Positions 1 through 5,121 of a stretch of DNA of 5,121 bases are shown here, piece after piece. The notes beneath the pieces were generated by a model. That model worked only from the letters and a program-made list of their open reading frames with translations, ran no database searches and was not told the DNA's origin. Source of the DNA: Candidatus Delongbacteria bacterium. GTDB lineage: Bacteria; Bacteroidota; Bacteroidia; Bacteroidales; ML635J-15. The position numbers were made by a program, and so were the translations under genes. The DNA lies in contig JAQIDD010000042.1 in NCBI GenBank assembly GCA_027858215.1, positions 1 through 5,121 of the forward strand, in the 5' to 3' direction. The first letter of the stretch is position 1, and each line of letters begins with the position of its first letter.

Positions 1-42
1 TCCTATGTCTTTCTTGAAGCATTGTTTATATTTGCCTTATGA
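1..42 (+). CDS. C-terminal end of an upstream gene (partial)
   Basis: Reading from base 1, the frame is open for 13 codons (SYVFLEALFIFAL) and stops at TGA 40-42. That stop overlaps the ATG at 39 in the ATGA arrangement, which recurs at 2022, so this is probably the tail of a real upstream gene in the same operon. The fragment is hydrophobic, but it is too short to suggest a function. Confidence 0.45.
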   Translation, partial: SYVFLEALFIFAL

Positions 43-353
43 AATCAGAAAATAAGAACTTCCGTTATAAAACCACCTTTTGGGCTTTGTTTTTTGTTGC
101 TCCATTTTTAATGCTCATAGATTCTATGAAAATGGCGTATAAAACAAAAAAAAATACCGGAAAGTTTAAGGCAGCTAAAAAATCAAATGATTTTTTTGTT
201 AGCCGCCTGCAGGCTGTGGCGATCGCTAGAAAAAAGTTTGAAAATACAGGCTTGCCACACTATGTTGTTGAACCGCTCCCAAACAGGTTTACCGTAGTTA
301 CCGGAAGATATCTTCAATACAGACCTTTGCCCATTATTTACACCGCTGATTAA
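39..353 (+). CDS. Small hypothetical protein with hydrophobic N-terminus
   Basis: This 104-residue protein is not recognised. Residues 13-28 form one hydrophobic stretch, possibly a membrane anchor. A lysine-rich linker (about 31-49) follows, then a compact C-terminal part (about 55-104) with aromatic and proline-rich strands (GLPHYVVEPLPNRF). The start at 39 is preferred because it overlaps the preceding stop (ATGA). In-frame ATGs at 126 and 132 would remove the hydrophobic segment and leave a soluble basic protein of about 73-75 residues. A run of nine A (146-154) lies inside the gene, but the frame is intact across it. The gene sits upstream of the head genes and may be a phage accessory or minor structural protein, which is inference only. 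A 44-base gap separates it from the next gene. Confidence 0.6.
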   Translation: MKSENKNFRYKTTFWALFFVAPFLMLIDSMKMAYKTKKNTGKFKAAKKSNDFFVSRLQAVAIARKKFENTGLPHYVVEPLPNRFTVVTGRYLQYRPLPIIYTAD

Positions 354-397
354 TTACTGTCCTTTCCTGTGTATGCTGCTTGCTGTAATATAGCATC

Positions 398-721
398 ATG
401 GTATTAATATCACGTAAAAACTGCATGAAATTGATGCGTTCCCGGAATAAACGTGGGCTGCTCAATGAATTTAGTCTTGAATTCTGCACGTATAACCGGG
501 CAAGCGGCAAAGGCGGTGAACGCATTACGGTTAACCGTGCTATTCTTTACGAAAAAGGCAAAGCAAAAAAGAAAGCTTTGCCCGTTTCTGATGCCAAAAC
601 AAAAAACCCAAATCACGAATTGAACGGCACTCGTAACATTCTGCTGCTTCCTTCCCGTGAAATCCGTTCAATCCATGTTCGGCTGATTGAAAGGTTTAAC
701 AACAAAATAGTTTTTGACTAA
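398..721 (+). CDS. Small basic protein preceding the portal gene
   Basis: The product has 107 residues, is strongly basic and looks beta-strand rich. Two blocks look structured: residues 14-50 (RSRNKRGLLNEFSLEF and following) and 78-107 (TRNILLLPSREIRSIHVRLI). A Lys-rich linker (about 53-71) joins them. From memory, small proteins of this general look occur in Bacteroidota phage structural regions, but I cannot name a family. The TAA at 719-721 shares a base with the ATG of the portal-like gene, so translation is probably coupled. The start is uncertain: ATG 398 gives 107 residues, while ATG 425 or 434 would begin just before the conserved-looking RNKRG segment. A role in head assembly is inferred only from position. 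Confidence 0.7.
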   Translation: MVLISRKNCMKLMRSRNKRGLLNEFSLEFCTYNRASGKGGERITVNRAILYEKGKAKKKALPVSDAKTKNPNHELNGTRNILLLPSREIRSIHVRLIERFNNKIVFD

Positions 722-2025
722 TGATAGCTCCCGTAAAAATTTCCGATGATGGTTTTACTGCTTATTTAAGTGGTCCATCTGCTGTTGTTTCCTTTCCGGA
801 AACAACCGCTAAAGCGTCTAGGTTTTATCATCTACCCCATAACTTAACAGGGAAGCCGTGGAGCTATTGGGGTGCTGATGATAAAAGACCGCAGAATATC
901 CTTGAAAATGTTTCTAAAAACGTGGTTGCTTCCAGTGGCCTGCAATGGCTTGTAGATGCTTTTTATTCTGGTGGTATTGTTACCTATAAGAAAGTATTGG
1001 AAAACGGAAAAGAAAACCTATACCGGGAAGACTTTCCCGAATTTGAAGAGTTTAAAAAAATGAATGACCTTGATATGGTTATGGAAGCTTCTATAACTGA
1101 CCATATGTATTTCAAAATGCCTCTCATTGAATTCTACCTTGGAAGAGGAAACTACTCCAAAAAGATCGTTCAGGTGCTTTCACTGGATGCTTCTTTTAGC
1201 CGATGGGAGAAAATGGATCCCATGCGCCGCAGTATTTCAAAACTGTACTATTCAGCACAGTTTCCAAATCCTAAAAAAGATCAGGTGGATTTTACTAATG
1301 TGTATGATCCCGCCAATCCTTACCGTTTCCAAAAGTTTGTGCTAAGACCTAGTTATTTTGGGCCCGGTCGCGTGGCTTACCCGTGGGCTGCCTGGCACTC
1401 TATTGTGGATAGCGGTTGGTTGGAGATTTCAAATAATATTCCGGTTGTCAAACAGTCGCTGCTTAAAAATAATATGAGTATCAAATACCATATTAAAATT
1501 CCTAAAACCTATTGGAGTGATAAATACAAAGGCTGGGATCAGATGAAAGCCGATAAACAAAAAGAATTGCGCCAGGAAGAAATGCAGCGGATGAACACAT
1601 TCCTTACAGGGAAGGATAATGTAATGAAAGCGTTCTTTTCTCATTATGGTATTGACAGACAGGGTAAGGCTATTCCCGGATGGGAGATTATCAAAATAGA
1701 TAATTCCATTGCTGATGGTACACTGTCAGTTGATCAAAGTGAGGCCAACGCCATGATTCTTTTTGGCCTGAATATAGATCCTACCTTGAAGGGCGCCGGT
1801 CTACCTAATACCAAAAACTCAGCGGGTTCAGGTTCGGATAAAAGAGAGGCCAAAGAAATATTTATTTCCAATCTTGGCCTGCAGAGAAAGAAGTACCTGA
1901 ATTGGCTGCACTTTTTGAAAAACTTTAATGGATGGGATAAAAGTATTGAGTTCGGTTTTAAAGATACAATCCTTACGACCCTGGATGCTAACCCAACTGG
2001 AATACAAAAATCATTATCAGAATGA
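721..2025 (+). CDS. Phage portal-like protein
   Basis: The 434-residue protein is read as a portal, the ring at one head vertex through which DNA is packaged and to which the tail connects. Visible features fit a portal core. There is an N-terminal region with a Gly-Gly turn (about 70-90, YSGGIVTYK). A central alpha/beta part (about 115-225) includes a PWAAWHSIVDSGW segment at 221-233 resembling the portal clip and stem approach. A charged, probably helical segment spans 272-300. The C-terminal part (about 345-434) has an AMILFGLNIDPTLKGAG motif followed by SAGSGSDKREA (367-377), the pattern seen where portals have a Gly/Ser loop and a conserved helix. The length is typical of compact portals. 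The gene overlaps the small gene upstream (TAATG) and the connector gene downstream (ATGA). No terminase or capsid gene is adjacent within view. The assignment rests on motif memory, not a search. Confidence 0.68.
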   Translation: MIAPVKISDDGFTAYLSGPSAVVSFPETTAKASRFYHLPHNLTGKPWSYWGADDKRPQNILENVSKNVVASSGLQWLVDAFYSGGIVTYKKVLENGKENLYREDFPEFEEFKKMNDLDMVMEASITDHMYFKMPLIEFYLGRGNYSKKIVQVLSLDASFSRWEKMDPMRRSISKLYYSAQFPNPKKDQVDFTNVYDPANPYRFQKFVLRPSYFGPGRVAYPWAAWHSIVDSGWLEISNNIPVVKQSLLKNNMSIKYHIKIPKTYWSDKYKGWDQMKADKQKELRQEEMQRMNTFLTGKDNVMKAFFSHYGIDRQGKAIPGWEIIKIDNSIADGTLSVDQSEANAMILFGLNIDPTLKGAGLPNTKNSAGSGSDKREAKEIFISNLGLQRKKYLNWLHFLKNFNGWDKSIEFGFKDTILTTLDANPTGIQKSLSE

Positions 2026-3020
2026 CAAAACTTATTCTTTCTGTTTCGGATCTTAAAGACCATATCGCTATCAATTTTATTGGTGGCTTTGAAATCCTCG
2101 AGCCTTTTATAAAAGATCGTGAAAAATATCTGGTACGGCGTTATATTGGGGATGCATTGTATCTTAAACTCGGTGCTGTTTATGCACTTGCCGATGGTTC
2201 AACTTCGGCAAGTGCTTCAGCTCCCGTTACCTTAGAACAATATAAATCAATTCTGTACTACTGTCAACGCATCGTGGCCAACCTTGCTATCATGGATTAT
2301 ATTCCTGAAGGTCAGCTTGATATTTCTGAAAACGGTATTAGAATAAGTACCACAGGAGAAAAAAAACAAGCATTTGAATGGCAAATTAAAATGCTTGCTG
2401 ATCGCTACCAAAAAGCAGCTGATTCAAACCTTGAAAACTTGCTGGAAGAACTTCTTAAATTAACTCCACCAGAATGGACTTCAAGTGCTATTTATAAAAA
2501 ACTTCGTTCGCACTTTGTTCGTTCTGCTACTGAGTTTGAAAATTACTTCAATATTGATGAATCTCATCTTGTATTTATCAAACTGCTCCCGGATATTGAT
2601 TACGTGGAACGTACTTATATCCGTTCTATCCTGGGCGATGCCTTTTTGGAAGAAATGAAAGAACGCCTGCTTGATGGCGAATCTGAAGAAAGTTCCAGTG
2701 TGTCGACAAGTGAAGCAGTGCTTTCCGCATACCGAACTTTGTTCGATATGATTGCCGCTACAGTCTGTTTGCTGACCGCTAAACATACTAGTTTAGAATT
2801 GGCAGATGATGCAACTGAAATAGATAAAAGAGCTGCACACCTTCAACAGCAGCTACAGGAGTATCTTAATGCAAATGCCTCGGATACCTTATTTGCCAAA
2901 TACTTCAAAAGTGAACAATATACTGCACCGCTTACAGAAGAAGATATTGAAGCCGATGAGTCTGAAACTTCCCACGGTGTAGATAATTCTAAATTGTCTG
3001 CAACCTATGCTACTTTTTAA
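2022..3020 (+). CDS. DUF6712-like head-tail connector protein
   Basis: The 332-residue, mostly helical acidic protein resembles the DUF6712 family of Bacteroidota phages, which is usually found near head genes and thought to be a head-completion or connector protein. The pattern in view is a helix pair around residues 23-95, then MDYIPEGQLDISENGIRIST (91-110), then KKQAFEWQIKMLADRY (114-129). A second copy of the helix pair lies at about 178-260. The matching landmarks are YIGDALYLKL (41-50) and ILGDAFLEEM (203-212), each followed by DG and a Ser-rich linker (58-68 and 218-230). The C-terminal tail (302-320) is very acidic. The start at 2022 overlaps the portal stop (ATGA). Its position directly after the portal supports a neck role. 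An 11-bp perfect hairpin (2184-2215) lies in the first linker. Confidence 0.65.
   Translation: MTKLILSVSDLKDHIAINFIGGFEILEPFIKDREKYLVRRYIGDALYLKLGAVYALADGSTSASASAPVTLEQYKSILYYCQRIVANLAIMDYIPEGQLDISENGIRISTTGEKKQAFEWQIKMLADRYQKAADSNLENLLEELLKLTPPEWTSSAIYKKLRSHFVRSATEFENYFNIDESHLVFIKLLPDIDYVERTYIRSILGDAFLEEMKERLLDGESEESSSVSTSEAVLSAYRTLFDMIAATVCLLTAKHTSLELADDATEIDKRAAHLQQQLQEYLNANASDTLFAKYFKSEQYTAPLTEEDIEADESETSHGVDNSKLSATYATF
2184..2215 (+). repeat. Perfect 11-bp inverted repeat (hairpin) inside the connector gene
   Basis: GCACTTGCCGA (2184-2194) and TCGGCAAGTGC (2205-2215) are exact reverse complements separated by 10 bases. The hairpin lies in codons 55-65, in the Ala/Ser-rich linker between two predicted helices. 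No T-run follows the right arm, so it is not a standard intrinsic terminator. It may be an RNA structure affecting translation or mRNA stability, or the mark of a small insertion. Confidence 0.6.
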
Positions 3021-3024
3021 CCCC

Positions 3025-3537
3025 ATGAATACAATTGATAATTTTAGTCTAAAATTAAATGCCATGTCTGTGCCTGTGAAGGTTTTATCCGTTATAATAG
3101 CTTTTCTTACTCCTTTAACAAGTATCATCCATGTGATTCTTTTTTTGCTGTTTATAGATATGTTTACCAGTATCTACTATCAAATTAGTCAGGCAATTCC
3201 AACGAATTCACCGTTTACAACAAATGTTAAACTGGCGTTTCGTATTATAGAAAGCAGTAAAATGCGCAAAACCATTGAAAAAATGATGTTCTATGTTTTG
3301 GCTTTGATCGTGTTCTATATGTTTGACTTATACATCCTCCATATTAGTCCCGAAACCGCTACAAGTATCAGCGCCGTTACAGTTACAAATATCAGTGCCG
3401 CACTGATCGCAATGGTGGAGCTAACAAGTATCACATCTAATATTTCTAAAATAACCGGCAATCCGGTATTTAACCGCATAGCTAAAATCATTACCAAAAA
3501 CATTAACCAGAAATATAATATCGATAAAGAAGATTAA
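3025..3537 (+). CDS. Phage holin, toxin-secretion/lysis holin type
   Basis: The protein is a hydrophobic membrane protein of 170 residues from ATG 3025, or 176 from ATG 3007. The later start leaves a 4-base gap after the connector stop; the earlier one overlaps that gene by 14 bases. In the 176-residue numbering, hydrophobic segments lie at about 25-50 (long enough for one helix, perhaps two), 93-112 and 122-142. Family-like features are the Asp at the end of the first segment (IDMFTS), the basic pre-membrane stretch ESSKMRKTIEKM (82-93), FDLYI after the next helix, and ELTSITSNISKITGNPVFNRI (138-158), which matches the E.xSI..N pattern typical of the Phage_holin_4 group. Its role would be to permeabilise the inner membrane at lysis so that the signal-less peptidase next door reaches the wall. 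The C-terminus is Lys/Asn-rich and probably cytoplasmic. Confidence 0.8.
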   Translation: MNTIDNFSLKLNAMSVPVKVLSVIIAFLTPLTSIIHVILFLLFIDMFTSIYYQISQAIPTNSPFTTNVKLAFRIIESSKMRKTIEKMMFYVLALIVFYMFDLYILHISPETATSISAVTVTNISAALIAMVELTSITSNISKITGNPVFNRIAKIITKNINQKYNIDKED

Positions 3538-3538
3538 T

Positions 3539-3895
3539 ATGGAAGACTATTTCCCTGAATCAGATTTCACGAATGCTCAACCAGCTTGCACTAAAAACGA
3601 TATGAACGAAGAATCGTTAACTCGCTTTAATATTGCGCGACACATGGCAGGTGTTCCCTTTGTGGTAAATTCTGCTTTCCGTAGTGTTCAGCATGAAAAT
3701 AACAAAGGCCGCGCAGGAACCAGTGCACATACAAGAGGCACAGCAATGGATATTGCTTGTGCCACTTCTTCCGATCGCTTTATAATTGTCAATGCCTTAC
3801 TGAAGGCTGGCTTTAACAGAATTGGTATTGCCAATACTTATATTCATGCTGATAATGATAAACAGAATTTTGAAAATGTAATCTGGACCTACTAA
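3539..3895 (+). CDS. Peptidase M15-type endolysin (zinc D-Ala-D-Ala/endopeptidase fold)
   Basis: This 118-residue enzyme belongs to the small M15 peptidases of the Peptidase_M15_3 type, which cut peptide bonds of peptidoglycan. The zinc-site pattern is complete: His64 in TSAHTRGTAMDI, Asp71 seven residues later, and His103 in YIHAD near the C-terminus. The conserved Arg48 lies in NSAFRS. Other family landmarks are YFPESDF near the N-terminus, GVPFVVNS before the Arg, GFNRIGI (91-97) and a closing VIWTY. There is no signal peptide or membrane segment, so it would stay in the cytoplasm until the upstream holin opens the membrane. ATG 3539 is chosen because it keeps the YF..SDF block and begins one base after the holin stop. 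At 118 residues the protein is near the lower end of the family but appears intact. Its stop overlaps the next start (TAATG). Confidence 0.9.
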   Translation: MEDYFPESDFTNAQPACTKNDMNEESLTRFNIARHMAGVPFVVNSAFRSVQHENNKGRAGTSAHTRGTAMDIACATSSDRFIIVNALLKAGFNRIGIANTYIHADNDKQNFENVIWTY

Positions 3896-4410
3896 TGAAA
3901 TATCAACTTATAAGTTTACTTTTTGCGTTATTACTGCTGAATAGCTGCATTACTCAGAGAGCTTGCCGTGAAATGTATCTGCTACCTGAAATAACCGTTG
4001 ACAGTATTATCACAATAACTGAAACAATTTATCGTGACACTACAATTTATGTAACACTGCCCGGTGTTACCATTCGTGATACAATTACAGTTTACGTCAA
4101 AGAAAATGTTGCCAATAGTAAGGCTTCCATCCATGAAACGGATTTAGCCTGGTCAAAAGCACAGGTTATCAATGGAATTTTACTTCATGAACTTCAAATG
4201 AAGGATAGCGTTTTATTTGTCGTTATTCAGAATGCAATCAGAGAGAGCGCTACTTTAACAGAAAAGTCAAAACATGAAACGAAACGCGTTAAGATTAACT
4301 ACCTTACTAACTGGCAATGGATGCAGGTTTATTTTGGTCGTGCAATGATGCTTATTCTGGCTGCTTTTATCGGATATATTGTTTTGAAAATCACTAAAAA
4401 ATTACCCTGA
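3895..4410 (+). CDS. Lipoprotein with C-terminal membrane anchor; candidate one-gene spanin (u-spanin)
   Basis: The 171-residue protein begins with a lipoprotein signal: a hydrophobic run (5-15) and lipobox LNSC, placing the lipidated Cys at position 18. Residues 30-70 are rich in Thr, Val, Ile and Asp and look like extended beta-strand, with a short repeat (RDTTIYV at 47-53, RDTITVYV at 61-68). Residues 80-135 look helical and charged. A second hydrophobic segment (about 148-164) is followed by KITKKLP, a positively charged end that should face the cytoplasm. An outer-membrane lipid at one end and an inner-membrane helix at the other is the defining layout of unimolecular spanins such as phage T1 gp11, which fuse the two membranes at the last step of lysis. 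Its place directly after holin and endolysin supports this. I cannot name a family, and an uncharacterised lipoprotein remains possible. Confidence 0.65.
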   Translation: MKYQLISLLFALLLLNSCITQRACREMYLLPEITVDSIITITETIYRDTTIYVTLPGVTIRDTITVYVKENVANSKASIHETDLAWSKAQVINGILLHELQMKDSVLFVVIQNAIRESATLTEKSKHETKRVKINYLTNWQWMQVYFGRAMMLILAAFIGYIVLKITKKLP

Positions 4411-4913
4411 TGAATAAGGTAACTTTTGAAATAAACGATAAATTAATTCACAGGGATCTTCCTTCTTCCTGGAACGAGTTGAATAAAAAGCAGCTCCTTA
4501 TCGCTTCACCAATTGTGCTTGCTTCTAATGTGAGTGATTTTGAAATGCGCCGTACCACACTAAGCTTCCTTAATTTAAAAAAGAAGCATATCCGCCTGAT
4601 GAATTATTCTCAATTGGATGCGCTTTGCTTATCACTTGAATTTCTATATAAAGAAAACAAGCTTACCAAAAATCATTTCCCTAAAGTTGGTAAATTCATT
4701 GGCCCTGAAAATGGTTTGAAAAATATCAGTGCTGCGGAATTTGCTTTCGCTGATCGCTTTTTGAATTCGTTTATGAAGCACCGGGACGAAAAACACCTTA
4801 ACCTTTTGATTGCTTCTATCTATAGAACAGCTCCTGTTTTTGAAGAAAATAATATCGAAAAGGATGCTAAACAAATAGCTAAATTCCCGCTGGCTGTTCG
4901 CCTGGCAATTTGA
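4410..4913 (+). CDS. Tail-assembly (chaperone-like) protein, N-terminal part, ending at in-frame TGA
   Basis: Translation gives 167 residues before TGA 4911-4913. The start overlaps the preceding stop (TGATG). The protein is soluble and mixed helical. Recognisable blocks are LPSSWNELNKKQLL (17-30), a middle region with GPENGLKNISAAEFAFADRF (98-117) and LNLLIASIYR (130-139). From memory, this order (sWnEL..kQL, then EF..aD, then a LIA.lYR segment) occurs in a group of Bacteroidota phage proteins of roughly 220-260 residues, located before the tape-measure gene. At 167 residues the product would therefore be short. The frame continues after the TGA with sequence resembling the expected C-terminal part (next entry), so the gene may be interrupted or read through. 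The chaperone role is inferred from position and layout, not demonstrated. Confidence 0.6.
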   Translation: MNKVTFEINDKLIHRDLPSSWNELNKKQLLIASPIVLASNVSDFEMRRTTLSFLNLKKKHIRLMNYSQLDALCLSLEFLYKENKLTKNHFPKVGKFIGPENGLKNISAAEFAFADRFLNSFMKHRDEKHLNLLIASIYRTAPVFEENNIEKDAKQIAKFPLAVRLAI

Positions 4914-5121
4914 ATTTTCTTTATCGGTTGCCGGGCTGATATTGTAAGATTGTTTCCATCAATCTTTTCTACACCGACTTCTAGTTCTACTAAAAAAAAC
5001 CGCGCCGGATGGCTTGGGTTCTTTTATGATATGGCCGGACCGCAGCTTGGGTCAATCCGTGATGTTTCCCGTATGAATCTGTTTGAACTGCTTTATATCC
5101 TGGACCAAATAACTCAGGAAG
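4914..5121 (+). pseudogene. In-frame continuation beyond TGA: C-terminal part of the tail-assembly-like protein, open at the window edge
   Basis: In the same frame as the 4410 gene, 69 sense codons follow the TGA without another stop, up to the last full codon (5118-5120). The peptide looks like real protein: IFFIGCRADIVRLFPSIF (1-18), a Ser/Thr/Lys-rich linker (19-30), AGWLGFFYDMAGPQLGSIRD (31-50), then an amphipathic helix (NLFELLYILDQITQE). These blocks fit the C-terminal half of the family suggested for the upstream part. Explanations are a Trp-to-stop mutation, a sequencing error, UGA readthrough, or a separate gene starting internally (ATG 5031 or 5073, TTG 4950). An internal start would discard the FFIGCR and AGWLG blocks in part or whole, so it is less likely. 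It is labelled pseudogene only because of the interrupting stop; functional readthrough is not excluded. Confidence 0.5.
4946..4970 (+). other. Weak hairpin followed by T-rich stretch, 33 bases after the TGA
   Basis: AAGATTG (4946-4952) and CAATCTT (4960-4966) pair perfectly across a 7-base loop, and the right arm runs into TTCT. With two G-C pairs the stem is weak, and it lies within the continuing reading frame, so a terminator role is doubtful. It is listed because it lies just past the interrupting stop codon. Confidence 0.25.

Noticed and set aside
27..34. TATATTTG, matching the Bacteroidota -7 promoter pattern TAnnTTTG
   Set aside because: No matching -33 element is visible in the few upstream bases, transcription would start at about the ATG at 39, and the motif lies inside the overlapping end of the upstream gene.
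373..396. Possible small stem ATGCT / AGCAT just before the ATG at 398
   Set aside because: It has only five pairs and a 14-base loop, too weak to call a regulatory structure. The 44-base gap shows no promoter or terminator either.
557..582. 8-bp inverted repeat GGCAAAGC / GCTTTGCC with a 10-base loop
   Set aside because: It lies inside the 398-721 gene. A stem of this length is expected about once by chance in 5 kb, and no T-run follows.
334..616. Minus-strand open frames of 63 and 68 codons opposite the first genes
   Set aside because: They overlap plus-strand genes that form a tight operon, have low-complexity translations, and look like shadows. The same holds for the other minus-strand open frames across the window.
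1127..1345. A 72-codon plus-strand frame inside the portal-like gene
   Set aside because: It is nested in a longer frame with clear protein features, and its translation shows no recognisable pattern.
4911..4913. TGA as selenocysteine, or TGA reassigned to Trp genome-wide
   Set aside because: No SECIS-like stem is visible next to the codon, and TGA ends two other genes here (2025, 4410) exactly where the next ATG begins, so TGA is a working stop in this genome.
1..5121. CRISPR arrays, tRNAs, insertion sequences, att sites
   Set aside because: No regularly spaced repeats, cloverleaf-like segments, transposase-like frames or terminal repeats were seen. Almost every base is in phage-type genes.

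Overview
The window looks like part of the late region of a tailed phage or prophage whose host belongs to the Bacteroidota. All genes lie on the + strand, from the left edge to the right edge. They are joined by ATGA, TAATG or TGATG overlaps or gaps of 1 to 4 bases. The only intergenic space, 44 bases, lies between the first two complete genes. The sequence is AT-rich, no start has a Shine-Dalgarno sequence, and the gene families are ones I associate with Bacteroidota phages. Together these point to that phylum. No integrase, att site, tRNA or host gene is visible, so prophage and free phage cannot be told apart.

Layout: (1) bases 1-42 hold the last 13 codons of an upstream gene, and 39-353 a small N-terminally hydrophobic protein I do not recognise. 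(2) 398-721 is a small basic protein whose stop overlaps the start of a 434-residue portal-like protein (721-2025). (3) 2022-3020 is a head-tail connector-type protein resembling DUF6712, built from two similar halves. (4) A compact lysis cassette follows: holin (3025-3537), an M15-type peptidoglycan peptidase without a signal peptide (3539-3895), and a lipoprotein with a C-terminal membrane anchor (3895-4410) that has the layout of a one-piece spanin. (5) From 4410 a gene resembling a tail-assembly (chaperone-like) protein runs to the right edge. It is interrupted by an in-frame TGA at 4911-4913, after which the same frame stays open for 69 more codons with protein-like sequence.

The genes appear to be one transcription unit. 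The portal and connector build the neck of the head. The holin, endolysin and spanin would attack inner membrane, wall and outer membrane in turn. The last gene would begin the tail module. Terminase and major capsid genes are not in view and are presumably upstream. The observations most worth checking are the in-frame TGA, the one-gene spanin candidate, the internal duplication of the connector protein and an 11-bp perfect hairpin inside it. No promoter or convincing terminator was found. All family assignments were made by reading the sequence, without database searches.
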